Shown piece by piece: positions 41,374-50,344 of a stretch of DNA of 64,000 nt. How positions within the stretch are numbered: the stretch's first letter is position 1; every line of letters begins with the position of its first letter. Below the pieces are notes generated by a model. It worked only from the letters and a program-made list of their open reading frames with translations. It ran no database searches and was not told where the DNA came from. The stretch comes from Phycisphaerae bacterium. GTDB taxonomy: Bacteria; Planctomycetota; Phycisphaerae; UBA1845; Fen-1342. The stretch spans positions 30,368-94,367 of the forward strand of contig JAUIEC010000020.1 of the NCBI GenBank assembly GCA_030428945.1, written 5' to 3'. The position numbers and the translations under genes were made by a program.

Positions 41374-42645
41374 TCACGGACACGGCTGAACCGCGTCCGC
41401 CTGCGCCCGCACGTAGGCCACGAACAACTGCCGTTCCTCGTTGTCCTCGACCGGCGTCGCGGCGCTGATCCGCCCGCTCGCATCGACCGAGACCCAGTGG
41501 TCCTTGATGTACCAGTCGTCGTGCTCGGCCGTATCCGTGCGGACCCACAACCGGCGCGGCGTCCCGTCCGACAGGATGTAGATCCGGTGCGTTCCGCCGT
41601 CGATCTCCACAACCATCGAGCGGGCCGTCACGTTCACGTCAACCGTCGCCCGAATCGAAGTCGTCGTGATCGTCACGCCCGACCCGACGAACACCCAGCC
41701 ACTGTAGAGCGTCATCGAGTCGGCCGGCGGCGGCGGGCCGCCGTTCGACTCGGCCGGGAAACGCACGTGGGCCTGCTCCGAAGTGCCGGCATGCGGCCCG
41801 AAGACGACCTTCGCGCAGTCGTTCTGATCGTCAATCATCCGGCCGTACTCGGTTACGCCGGTCATGCGGTCGGTGAACGCGATCGGCTGGGGATACTCCA
41901 CCGAGAACACGCCGACGACGGCCCCGAGGACGTGCATCGTCGCGGCGCGAAGTTGCGTCGGCAGCGGGATGCTGCCGTCCTTCAGCATCGCGACCGTGCC
42001 GAGGATCCAACGCACCCGCGTGTGCCAGTCCCGGTACTTGCCCGACTTCGCCAGTTCCGCAAGGGAGAAGACCTCGACCCGGCTGACCTTGCACGCACCG
42101 GGCGCGGTCAGCCGGACTTCGAAATGCACCATCCAGTGCTGCCGCTTCTTCAGCTTGAACGGCGGCACCGCCGGGTTCGGCGTGTCCTTCCAGGCCGGCG
42201 CGAATTCGAGGTCGTCGTCGCCGACCTTGACCAGGAACACGTAGTGCTCCAGGTCCGCGGTCTGCTGGATCCACACCATCCCCAGTGACTCCGGTCGTGC
42301 GCTGCCCGCGAACGTGGTGATCATCGCGCCGCCACGGATGTTCCGCTGCCCGGCCGGAACGAACACCCACCCCGGCGTGTCCAGCGCGATCATTTCCGGG
42401 TCCTGGCTGTGCGGGTAGGTCACCTTGGTGCTCCGACCGAACCGGTTCGGGCCGGACACGAACAGGGGATGTCCGTCCTCGGTCACCAGTTCGATCCCGT
42501 TCAGGGTCACCGGGTCGCCGGCCGACCAGGTCCGCGCGGTCGTGTCGCGGGCAAGCACGTGCGTGCTCTGCCCGTCGGCCAGCAGGCGCGGACCAGGGAG
42601 CAGGCTGACGAGTACCAGTGCGGTCAGTCGCGTGCGGAACGTCAT
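41374..42645 (-). CDS. Exported protein of unknown function coupled to a protein kinase gene
   Basis: A 423-residue protein. The ATG at 42645 lies inside the last codons of the upstream kinase gene (ATGA overlap), and starts a signal peptide (ALVLVSLLPGPRLLA). The mature part is beta-rich with many Trp and Asp residues (DPEMIALDTPGWVFVPAGQRN; HYVFLVKVGDDDLEFAPAW; RRLWVRTDTAEHDDWYIKDHWVSVD). No family recognised. Strict coupling to a CHASE2-type kinase suggests a periplasmic protein acting with the kinase sensor domain. Confidence 0.8.
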   Translation of the reverse strand: MTFRTRLTALVLVSLLPGPRLLADGQSTHVLARDTTARTWSAGDPVTLNGIELVTEDGHPLFVSGPNRFGRSTKVTYPHSQDPEMIALDTPGWVFVPAGQRNIRGGAMITTFAGSARPESLGMVWIQQTADLEHYVFLVKVGDDDLEFAPAWKDTPNPAVPPFKLKKRQHWMVHFEVRLTAPGACKVSRVEVFSLAELAKSGKYRDWHTRVRWILGTVAMLKDGSIPLPTQLRAATMHVLGAVVGVFSVEYPQPIAFTDRMTGVTEYGRMIDDQNDCAKVVFGPHAGTSEQAHVRFPAESNGGPPPPADSMTLYSGWVFVGSGVTITTTSIRATVDVNVTARSMVVEIDGGTHRIYILSDGTPRRLWVRTDTAEHDDWYIKDHWVSVDASGRISAATPVEDNEERQLFVAYVRAQADAVQPCP

Positions 42646-45053
42646 CGTTGGGTCTCCGAGGAAGGAAGCAGGTGCCCGTCTGTCGGCCACGGTCGGGGCG
42701 ACCGCGTCAGCCGAACCAGCGCGAGCGTAACCACGAATGCGAAAATGCTCTGAAACGGGCTCCAGATCACGCGGGTCAGCAGGCCGACCAGTACCGCCAG
42801 CAACAGCAGCACCGCCGTGCCGGTCAGCGCCACATGCACCGTCCGTCCCGGCAGCAGCACCGCCAGCAGCCACGCCAGCACGATCAGAACCAGCACCACC
42901 GCCCAGATCGGGGCCGGCATCCCGGCCTGGTCGAGACTCTGCAGCCCGCGCTCGATCGCCACCGCGATCGCAACCTCTTCCGGCGCATCGCCGCCCGGAA
43001 CCGGCACCCGTGGCCGGCGGGCCGAGTCGGTCAGCACCAGCACGGCCTTGCCGCCAAACCGTTCCCGCAGTTCATCGGGCGTCAGCACGAAGAACGCGCC
43101 GACCGACGTACTCGCGCCCGCGATCGTCTCGGCGCTGGGCGCTTCGGCCACGACTCGCAACAACCGATCCCCGCGAACGATTCCGGCCCCCGCGTCCTCG
43201 GTCCGGACATCGCCGAGGTCACCGATCTGCAGGCGCACGGCCGGGCCGCCCGGCGTGACCAGTTCGGGCACGCGCGGATCACGCCGCTGAAAGCGCAGCA
43301 CCAGGTCGCGCCAGCCGCGGTTCCATTCGAGCGACAGTTCGTCCCGCGGCTGCAGCCACGCGCCGATCGCCTTCAACGCCAGGCCGGGCGTGCAGCCCCC
43401 GTCCCGATCCAGTCGGGCCATGTCGATCCGCCACAGGTCTCCGACGACCAGTTCGCTGGTCGGGCAGCCCCACGAAACCAGCGGCAGCAGGTTGGCGCTC
43501 AGGTCCGGCGTCGGGTCCCAGTTCTGCGTCCCGATCAGCACGCGAATCCCGCGCGCCCGGCACCGCTCCAGGCCGGCCACCAGCCCGGCATCAAACGGCG
43601 TTTCGCCCGGAAACGAAATCGCGAAGACCACCACCCGCGGCCCCGCCTCGGCCAGTCGTTCCAGCAGTCGCCCCCACAGCAGCCGCCGCGACTGCGGATT
43701 CCAGCGCGACAGGTCCGGCAGGTCGAGCGTCGCGCGCAGTGGTTCGAACGGCAGCGCATCCGTCGCTGACACCATCCGGACCGACTCGAGCGGGGGGCTC
43801 GACGAGGGCAGCGGCAGGACCGCCCGCATCGCCCGAAAGTACCCGCGCTCCACCCCCGACCACGCCGCCACCGGCTGCACCACCCACTGGCAGAAGCCGA
43901 AGACCAGCGGAACCACCAGCAGCAGCGCCAGGCTGCGATGCCGCGCGATCGTCCGCCGCGCCTGAACCCCCGCCACGTACAGCAGGCTGTCGCGCCGCGC
44001 CTCGATCACCTCGCCCCGCAGGAAACGCTCCAGGTCGGCCGCCAGTCCGCCGGCGCTCTGGTACCGCCGACCCGGATCCTTGTGCAGCGCCTTCAGCACG
44101 ATCGTCTCGAGGTCCTCCGGCACACCGGCCACCGGGGCGGCCGCGCCGGCCTCGGCCAGGCGGGTCGCCAGCGGAACCGGCGGTGAGAACTCGATTCGCG
44201 CCAGGACCTCGTGCACCGGACCGTGCGGACTGTAGGGCAGGGCTCCGCTCAGGCACTCGTAGAGAATCACGCCCAGCGCATACACGTCGGCCCGTCCGTC
44301 CACGTCCCGCGTCTGTCCGCGGGCCTGCTCGGGCGACATGTACGCCAGCGTCCCCATCACCTGGTCGCTGATCGTCATCTGCGGCGTCTCGGCCGCCCGA
44401 TAGCGGGCCAGTCCGAAGTCCACGATCTGCGCCTGCTGGTGCTGATCCACGAGGATGTTCGACGGCTTCAGGTCGCGGTGCACGACGCCCTGCGCGTGCG
44501 CGAACTCAACCGCCCGCGCGACCGTGACCAGCGTGCCGACAATCTCCTCCAGGCCCGCCCGCCGGGACCGCAGGCTGTCGGTCAACCGCCCGTTCGGCAG
44601 GTACCGCATCACGTAGTAACGCAGCCCGTCGTCCGTCCTGCCCGAATCGAGAATCGGAACGATGTGCGGATGCTGCAGCCGCGAGACCAGGTGCACCTCC
44701 TGGGCGAATCGCGCGGCATCCTCCGCCGACGCCCGGTTCAGCACCTTGATCGCCACCTGCTGCCCCGTCCCGTCCTGCCGGGCCAGGTACACCACCCCCT
44801 GGGCCCCCGACGAGAGCCGCGCTTCCAGCGTGTAGCCCGGAATCGAGAGACCCGCCAGCGCCGCCACGGCAGCGCCCGATGCGACCGTCGAGGCCTCGGC
44901 GTCACCCGCCGCTTCGTCCAGCAGTTGGGACCGCAGTTCCGGCAGCAGGCTCCGATTCTCATCCAGGAACGTGTCCAGATCGGGGGCCGTACCGCCGGCC
45001 TGCATGGCCCGCCAGGCCTGCACTGCCGCCAGGATGCGCGCGAATCGATCCAA
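42642..45053 (-). CDS. Transmembrane Ser/Thr protein kinase with CHASE2-type sensor
   Basis: An 803-residue kinase; the start is uncertain (TTG at 45053 begins LDRFARILAAVQAW; sequence further upstream is not protein-like). The kinase domain has a glycine loop LSSGAQGVVYLAR, the catalytic Lys in VAIKVL, HRDLKPSN, DFGLA and SPEQARG, so it should be active. A membrane segment (HRSLALLLVVPLVFGFCQW) leads to an external domain with MRAVLPLPSSSPPLESVRMV and VVVFAISFPGETPFDAGLVAGL, as in CHASE2 sensors, followed by three membrane segments at the C-terminus. This kinase-TM-CHASE2-TM layout is typical of planctomycete signalling kinases. Coupled to an exported unknown protein. Confidence 0.9.
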   Translation of the reverse strand: MDRFARILAAVQAWRAMQAGGTAPDLDTFLDENRSLLPELRSQLLDEAAGDAEASTVASGAAVAALAGLSIPGYTLEARLSSGAQGVVYLARQDGTGQQVAIKVLNRASAEDAARFAQEVHLVSRLQHPHIVPILDSGRTDDGLRYYVMRYLPNGRLTDSLRSRRAGLEEIVGTLVTVARAVEFAHAQGVVHRDLKPSNILVDQHQQAQIVDFGLARYRAAETPQMTISDQVMGTLAYMSPEQARGQTRDVDGRADVYALGVILYECLSGALPYSPHGPVHEVLARIEFSPPVPLATRLAEAGAAAPVAGVPEDLETIVLKALHKDPGRRYQSAGGLAADLERFLRGEVIEARRDSLLYVAGVQARRTIARHRSLALLLVVPLVFGFCQWVVQPVAAWSGVERGYFRAMRAVLPLPSSSPPLESVRMVSATDALPFEPLRATLDLPDLSRWNPQSRRLLWGRLLERLAEAGPRVVVFAISFPGETPFDAGLVAGLERCRARGIRVLIGTQNWDPTPDLSANLLPLVSWGCPTSELVVGDLWRIDMARLDRDGGCTPGLALKAIGAWLQPRDELSLEWNRGWRDLVLRFQRRDPRVPELVTPGGPAVRLQIGDLGDVRTEDAGAGIVRGDRLLRVVAEAPSAETIAGASTSVGAFFVLTPDELRERFGGKAVLVLTDSARRPRVPVPGGDAPEEVAIAVAIERGLQSLDQAGMPAPIWAVVLVLIVLAWLLAVLLPGRTVHVALTGTAVLLLLAVLVGLLTRVIWSPFQSIFAFVVTLALVRLTRSPRPWPTDGHLLPSSETQR

Positions 45054-45220
45054 GTGGTGTCTGCCCGGTCGTGCGTGGAGGAGTTGTCGCTGCCCGTTGC
45101 GCCCACCGTTTTCCGACGCGACCGCATTATCAGAGCCGACTGCGCCCGCGCCAATCCCTTTCCCCGCTCGCCCCCGTTCTCTTGCTCCCGCGCGCACCGC
45201 CGAGGTACCCTCCACGGCGC

Positions 45221-46672
45221 ATGAAAACGCCCGATCCGATCACCGTTCTGCGCGAGCGCTTCGGCCTCGAATCGCTCTATCCGCTCCAGCAGCAGATCGT
45301 CAGCCGCGTACTCGCCGGCGGCGACTGCCTGGTCGTCATGCCGACCGGGGCCGGCAAGAGCCTCTGCTATCAGCTTCCCGCCCTGGCGCTGCCCGGGCCC
45401 GGCGTCACGCTCGTTTTCAGCCCGCTGATCGCCCTGATGGAAGACCAGGTCAGCGCGCTCCGCAAACGCGGCATCAAGGCCGCCTACCTCAACAGCACGC
45501 TCGACCGGAAACGCCGCACGCAACGCTACGAACGCCTCGCCCGCGGCGCCTACGAACTGATCTACGCCACGCCCGAACGCATGGAGAAGCCCGAGTTCCG
45601 GGCCGCCCTCGCGGCCGTCCCCGGCGGCGTCAGACTGCTGGCGATCGACGAGGCCCACTGCATCACCAGGTGGGGCCACGACTTTCGCCCCGCCTACCAG
45701 CAGGTCGGCAGCTTCCGCCGCGATCTCGGCAGCCCGACCACCATTGCCCTGACCGCGACCGCCACCCCGCATGTCCGCGGCGACATCCGCGTGACCCTCG
45801 ATCGCACGCCCGAGGACATGCCGCTCTTCGCCGCCGGCATCGACCGACCCAACCTGCAACTCGAGGTCGCTCCCGTCTTCGACGATGACGAGAAATGCCG
45901 CCAGATCCTCGAGGTCGCCGCCGCCCAGCCCGGCGTCGGCATCGTCTACTTCGCGCTGATCAAGCACCTCGACGCCTTCGCCGACCTGCTCCGCCGCCAG
46001 GCCCCGCCCGGACAGGCCTTCGAAATCTACCACGGCCAGCTTGATCCCCGCCGGAAGAAACGCGTCTACGAACGCTTCGTCGAGGCCCCCGTCGACGAAC
46101 CGCTCATGCTGCTGGCGACCAACGCCTTCGGCATGGGCGTCGACCGCGCGGCCATCCGCTACATCGTCCACGCCCAGGTGCCCGGCTCGGTCGAAGCCTA
46201 CTACCAGGAGGTCGGCCGCGCCGGCCGCGACGGACTCCCCTCGGTCTGCCGACTGCTCTACAGCGAAGACGATCTGGCCATTCAGCACCAGTTCATCGAG
46301 TGGATGAACCCGTCGCCCGAACTGCTGCTCGACGCCTCGATCGCCCTGCAGCGCCGCGAGCAGGCCGTCTTCGACGTCGACACGCTCCGCGACCTGATCA
46401 TCCACAGGAACCGCGGTGACCGCCGGGCCGAGTACTGCCTGATCACCCTCGAAAAACTCGGTTGCGTCGAGGAGGCCACCCTCGACGGCGAGTACCGCTT
46501 CCTGCACCCGCTGCAGCCCGACCAACTCCATCCCGCCGAATTGCAGCGCAAGAAACAGGCCGACCTGCTCAGGCTGCTCGACGTCGTCAAGCTCACCCGG
46601 GCCGACGACCTGCCGGCCTTCCTCCGCGAATACTTCGCCATCGAAAACGACGAAAACGCCGCCGCCACGTGA
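45221..46672 (+). CDS. recQ: RecQ-family ATP-dependent DNA helicase, short form
   Basis: A 483-residue helicase starting at 45221 (an upstream in-frame extension is not protein-like). Superfamily 2 motifs are clear: MPTGAGKSLCYQLPAL (I), FSPLIALMEDQ (Ia), LAIDEAHCITRWGHDFRPAY (II), ALTATATP (III), YHGQLDPRRK, LLATNAFGMGVDRAAIRYIVHAQVPGS (V) and YYQEVGRAGRDG (VI). The C-terminal region lacks the four-Cys zinc motif and the HRDC domain of E. coli RecQ, so it is a reduced member. It is divergent from the kinase gene and just upstream of panC. Confidence 0.92.
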   Translation: MKTPDPITVLRERFGLESLYPLQQQIVSRVLAGGDCLVVMPTGAGKSLCYQLPALALPGPGVTLVFSPLIALMEDQVSALRKRGIKAAYLNSTLDRKRRTQRYERLARGAYELIYATPERMEKPEFRAALAAVPGGVRLLAIDEAHCITRWGHDFRPAYQQVGSFRRDLGSPTTIALTATATPHVRGDIRVTLDRTPEDMPLFAAGIDRPNLQLEVAPVFDDDEKCRQILEVAAAQPGVGIVYFALIKHLDAFADLLRRQAPPGQAFEIYHGQLDPRRKKRVYERFVEAPVDEPLMLLATNAFGMGVDRAAIRYIVHAQVPGSVEAYYQEVGRAGRDGLPSVCRLLYSEDDLAIQHQFIEWMNPSPELLLDASIALQRREQAVFDVDTLRDLIIHRNRGDRRAEYCLITLEKLGCVEEATLDGEYRFLHPLQPDQLHPAELQRKKQADLLRLLDVVKLTRADDLPAFLREYFAIENDENAAAT

Positions 46673-46706
46673 CAAGCCGGCGGCGGGCGGATTCAATAGG
46701 CCCCCG

Positions 46707-47567
46707 ATGGATGTCACCCGCGACATTGCCGCCACCCGGCGCGCCCTGGCGATTCCCCGCGCCCGCGGCGATCGCATCGGGCTCGTCCCGACCATGGGCG
46801 CCCTGCACGCCGGACACATCGAACTGCTGGCCACCGCCTGCCAGGCCTGCGACTTCTCCGTCGCCACCATCTTCGTCAACCCGACCCAGTTCGCCGCGGA
46901 CGAGGACCTCGCCGCCTATCCACGCACCCCCGAACAGGACTACGACGTCTGCCGCGCGGCCGGAATCGACCTGGTCTTCCAGCCCACCGCCGCCGAGATG
47001 TACCGCCCCGACGCCAGCACCACCGTCACCGTCGCCGGACTTGACCGGCACCTGTGCGGACCGCACCGACCCGGCCACTTCGTCGGCGTCGCCACCGTCG
47101 TCGCCAAGCTGTTCCAGATCGTGCAGCCCGACGCGGCCTACTTCGGACGCAAGGACTACCAGCAACTGGCCATCATCCGACGCATGGTCCGCGACCTCGA
47201 TATGCCGGTCGACGTCGTCGGCTGTCCGACCGTCCGTGAAGCCGACGGACTCGCCCTCAGCAGCCGCAACGTCTATCTCTCCGACGAGCACCGCCGCCAG
47301 GCGGCCGTCATTCCCGCGGCCCTGCGGGCTGTGGCCGAGCGCATCGCAGCCGGTCAGACGGGCGTGCCGGACCTCACCACGCTGCTGGCGGACACCCTCC
47401 GCAGCCGCGGGCCGCTCGAAATCGACTACGCCAGCATCGTCGACCCGGACACCCTCCAGCCGCTCGAAACGGTCGCCGGCCCGGTCGTCGTCGCTGCCGC
47501 GGTGCGGATCGGCCAGACCCGGCTGATCGACAACCTCGAAGTGGACCCCCCAGCGACCGGCGACTAA
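46707..47567 (+). CDS. panC: Pantoate--beta-alanine ligase
   Basis: A 286-residue enzyme of normal length. It has the nucleotidyltransferase HxGH motif in GLVPTMGALHAGH, IFVNPTQF, FGRKDYQQLAIIRRMV and ALSSRNVYLS. It joins pantoate and beta-alanine using ATP to give pantothenate, the precursor of coenzyme A, in the cytoplasm. It lies 34 nt after recQ and 41 nt before lgt on the same strand; co-transcription is likely although the functions differ. Confidence 0.96.
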   Translation: MDVTRDIAATRRALAIPRARGDRIGLVPTMGALHAGHIELLATACQACDFSVATIFVNPTQFAADEDLAAYPRTPEQDYDVCRAAGIDLVFQPTAAEMYRPDASTTVTVAGLDRHLCGPHRPGHFVGVATVVAKLFQIVQPDAAYFGRKDYQQLAIIRRMVRDLDMPVDVVGCPTVREADGLALSSRNVYLSDEHRRQAAVIPAALRAVAERIAAGQTGVPDLTTLLADTLRSRGPLEIDYASIVDPDTLQPLETVAGPVVVAAAVRIGQTRLIDNLEVDPPATGD

Positions 47568-47608
47568 ACTCCTCACACGAACGAGCGAAACCAAGGTATG
47601 CCTTTGCC

Positions 47609-48808
47609 ATGAAACCAGTTGTATTCACGATCCCCTTCCTCAACTGGGACATCCCCGGTTACGGCCTGATGCTGATGCTCGGCTTCCTGATCTCGATCTG
47701 GTGGGCCACCCGCCGGGCCGAGAAGAGCGGGGCCGACCCCGAGGTGATCCTCAACGTCGGCTTCCTGGCCCTCGTCGGCGGTGTCGTCGGCTGCCGCATC
47801 ATGTACGTGGTCCACTACTGGGAACAGTTCGCCAGTCGCGGCTCCGCCTGGGACATCTTCCTGGCCGTCGTCGACATCCGGAAGGGCGGCCTCGAGTTCT
47901 ACGGCGGCTTCATCCTGACGATCCTGATGACGCTGCTCTGGCTCCGCTTCAAGGAACGCGTCTCGATCCGCTGGTACCTCGACATCATGGCCCCCTCGGC
48001 CGCCCTCGGACTCGCGATCGGTCGCATCGGCTGTTTCCTGAACGGCTGCTGCTTCGGCGGCGTCTGTGATCTGCCCTGGGCCGTGCAGTTCCCCTATGGC
48101 AGCCCCCCGGCCGTGCACCAGTGGCAGGCCGGCGTCCCCGGCGCCGCACTGCCCGAGCAACTGCTCTTCACCCACACGCCCGGACTGACCATGCCGATCT
48201 CGCGCGAGAGCATGGCCGCCAGTCCGGCCGACCTGGCGACCGTCGAGAAGCAGGAAAAGGCCCTCGGCACCCAGCTTGCCGGCCTGCAGACCAAGCTCGC
48301 CCAGGCAACCTCCGAGGGCCGCCCGTCGATCGAGCGCCAGATCAAGCAAGTCGAGCAGAAACGCAACATGGCCCGGGGCGCCTACCTCGATCTGCGGCGC
48401 AACATGGAGCGCTACGGACTGACCCACGAGGAAATCCACACCCTGGCCGCCGCGCACGGCTCTCCCCGGCTGCATCCCACGCAGTTGTACTCGACGGTCA
48501 CGGCCGGGCTGATCGCGCTGCTGCTTAACGCGTTCTACTATCGCCGGACACGCGACGGACAGGTGATCCTGCTGCTGCTCGCGATCGAACCGGTGACCCG
48601 CTGGATGCTCGAAGTCATCCGCACGGACAACCCGATCGACACGCTCGGGGTCTTCACGATCTCGCAGGGCCTGGCCGTCACGATGACTGTGCTGGGCATC
48701 GTCGGGCTGTTCGCTCTGCAATTCCTGCCGCCACGCTCGCCGCGGGCGGTGCTGTTCGAGCCTGAAGACGAAACGAACCACGCGGCCCCGGTCGAGCCCG
48801 CGGGCTGA
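47609..48808 (+). CDS. lgt: Prolipoprotein diacylglyceryl transferase with a large internal insertion
   Basis: A 399-residue membrane enzyme that transfers diacylglycerol to the lipobox Cys of prolipoproteins. Family motifs are seen: YGLMLMLGF, GGLEFYGGF, the signature GRIGCFLNGCCFGG and HPTQLYS. Usual Lgt length is about 260-300. The excess is a charged helical insertion (about residues 165-285) between the signature and HPTQLYS, with ADLATVEKQEKALGTQL and SIERQIKQVEQKRNMARG, predicted coiled coil. It fits the many lipoproteins in this window. Confidence 0.93.
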   Translation: MKPVVFTIPFLNWDIPGYGLMLMLGFLISIWWATRRAEKSGADPEVILNVGFLALVGGVVGCRIMYVVHYWEQFASRGSAWDIFLAVVDIRKGGLEFYGGFILTILMTLLWLRFKERVSIRWYLDIMAPSAALGLAIGRIGCFLNGCCFGGVCDLPWAVQFPYGSPPAVHQWQAGVPGAALPEQLLFTHTPGLTMPISRESMAASPADLATVEKQEKALGTQLAGLQTKLAQATSEGRPSIERQIKQVEQKRNMARGAYLDLRRNMERYGLTHEEIHTLAAAHGSPRLHPTQLYSTVTAGLIALLLNAFYYRRTRDGQVILLLLAIEPVTRWMLEVIRTDNPIDTLGVFTISQGLAVTMTVLGIVGLFALQFLPPRSPRAVLFEPEDETNHAAPVEPAG

Positions 48809-48820
48809 AGGAGGTGACGG

Positions 48821-49237
48821 ATGTCGGACGAACCCAAGAAGATCATCGTCGACGAGGACTGGAAGGCCGAGGCCCAGGCGGAGAAGCAGCGCCTCGCCGA
48901 GGAAACCAGCGCGGCCGGTCAGCCCGCGCAGGGCGCCGCGCCTGCCGCGTCGTTCATCGAACTGATCAACCTGCTCGCCATGCAGGCCCTCGCCGGACTC
49001 GGGCTGATGGCCGGGCCCGACGGCCAGCGGATCCCGCCGAACATGGCCGCCGCCAAGCACGCGATCGACATGCTCCAGGTCGTCGACGACAAGACCCGCG
49101 GCAACCTCACCGACGAGGAAAAGAAAGTCCTCGACCAGGTGCTCTACGAGGTCCGCATGCAGTTCGTCCAGATGAACTCGGCCGGATCGGCGGGAGCACC
49201 CGGGGGCGCCGTCCCGCCGACCACCCCGGGCGCCTGA
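48821..49237 (+). CDS. DUF1844 domain protein
   Basis: A 138-residue soluble protein with GGAGG before its ATG. The central DUF1844 region has SFIELINLLAMQALAGLGLM and AKHAIDMLQVVDDKTRGNLTDEEKKVLDQVLYEVRMQFV. Function unknown in the family. It starts a tightly spaced run of genes (vWA, ExbB, ExbD, ExbD, TPR), so it may belong to that envelope system. Confidence 0.9.
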   Translation: MSDEPKKIIVDEDWKAEAQAEKQRLAEETSAAGQPAQGAAPAASFIELINLLAMQALAGLGLMAGPDGQRIPPNMAAAKHAIDMLQVVDDKTRGNLTDEEKKVLDQVLYEVRMQFVQMNSAGSAGAPGGAVPPTTPGA

Positions 49238-49255
49238 GAACCCGCGACGCCCGCG

Positions 49256-50326
49256 ATGCCACCGCCGCGCCCCGAACAGGCTGATGCCGCCGCGCCGCCC
49301 GCCCGTCGGACCCCCGGCCCGCTGGTCGCGGGCCCGCTGCGCTTCCTGGTGCCGCTGGCCGGGTCCGTCGCCGTCCACGCCCTCCTGCTGGTCCTGATCA
49401 CGCTGACCACCTGGACGACCTACCGCAGCCTGACCGCCTCGGCCGGGCCCGAGTTCTCGGTCGGCATCGTCAGCACCAGCGGCGGACGCGAGTTCGGCAC
49501 GAAGTGGCACGACACGCCGCCCGTGGTCGGGCAGACCGGCAGCGAACTGCAGCCCAACCTCGCCGCCCAGCCTCCCGACCTGGCCGGACTGATGCAGGGC
49601 GGCGGGGCGGCGACCGGCACCGAAGCCCTCGACCGGGCCCAGCCCGCCGCCGGCAGCGGCATCGGCCGCGGAAACCACGTCGGCCTGCTCGGCATCGGGC
49701 AGGGGGCCGACCGCAGCGGCACCGGCAGCATCGGCTTCGGCTCCGGCGCCGGCACCGCCCGCGGCACGGCCGGCGTCTGGAACCTGAGCGCCCGCGGCAA
49801 CCGCTTCGTCTACGTGGTCGACTTCTCCGGATCGATCGTCGTCGCGGTCTCGGACCTCCGACGCGAACTGAAGCGCTCGATCGGCAACCTGCAGAGCGAC
49901 CAGTCCTTCAACGTGATCGTCTTCTACAGCACGCCCGGACGCCGCAGCGAAGAGTTCCGCATCGAAAGCTTCGCCCCGAAACTTCAGCCGGCCACCTCGC
50001 GGAACAAACGCGACTTCTTCTCGTGGATCGACGCCAAGCGTCCGCAGGGCTCGACCCGCCCGCTGGCCGCCGTGCAGCGGGCCCTGACGATGGACCCGCA
50101 GGCGCTCTTCCTGTTCTCCGACGGCGTCTTCGAAGACACCGTCGTCGACGAAATCACCGCCGCCAACCGCAAGCCGGCCCAGATCCACTGCCTGGTCTTC
50201 GACGAACTCCTGCTGGCGGAAACCAACGGAATGCCACGCCCGACCGACGGCGCCCGCCGCCTCCAGCGGATCTCCGAACGCAGCGGCGGGCAGACCAAGA
50301 TCGTCACCGCCCGAGACCTCGACTGA
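49256..50326 (+). CDS. Membrane-anchored vWA domain protein of an ExbBD operon
   Basis: A 356-residue protein. A Pro/Ala-rich cytoplasmic start is followed by one membrane segment (LVPLAGSVAVHALLLVLITL), a TonB-like arrangement. Then comes a Gly-rich linker (about residues 85-175) and a vWA domain: VYVVDFSGSIVVAVSDLRRE (metal site DxSxS), a Thr in RPQGSTRPLAAVQRAL and LFLFSDGVFED. The topology suggests that the vWA domain lies in the periplasm. Located between DUF1844 and exbB, it may be the element that receives the proton-driven motion. Confidence 0.87.
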   Translation: MPPPRPEQADAAAPPARRTPGPLVAGPLRFLVPLAGSVAVHALLLVLITLTTWTTYRSLTASAGPEFSVGIVSTSGGREFGTKWHDTPPVVGQTGSELQPNLAAQPPDLAGLMQGGGAATGTEALDRAQPAAGSGIGRGNHVGLLGIGQGADRSGTGSIGFGSGAGTARGTAGVWNLSARGNRFVYVVDFSGSIVVAVSDLRRELKRSIGNLQSDQSFNVIVFYSTPGRRSEEFRIESFAPKLQPATSRNKRDFFSWIDAKRPQGSTRPLAAVQRALTMDPQALFLFSDGVFEDTVVDEITAANRKPAQIHCLVFDELLLAETNGMPRPTDGARRLQRISERSGGQTKIVTARDLD

Positions 50327-50344
50327 ACACCCAAGGAACCACCC

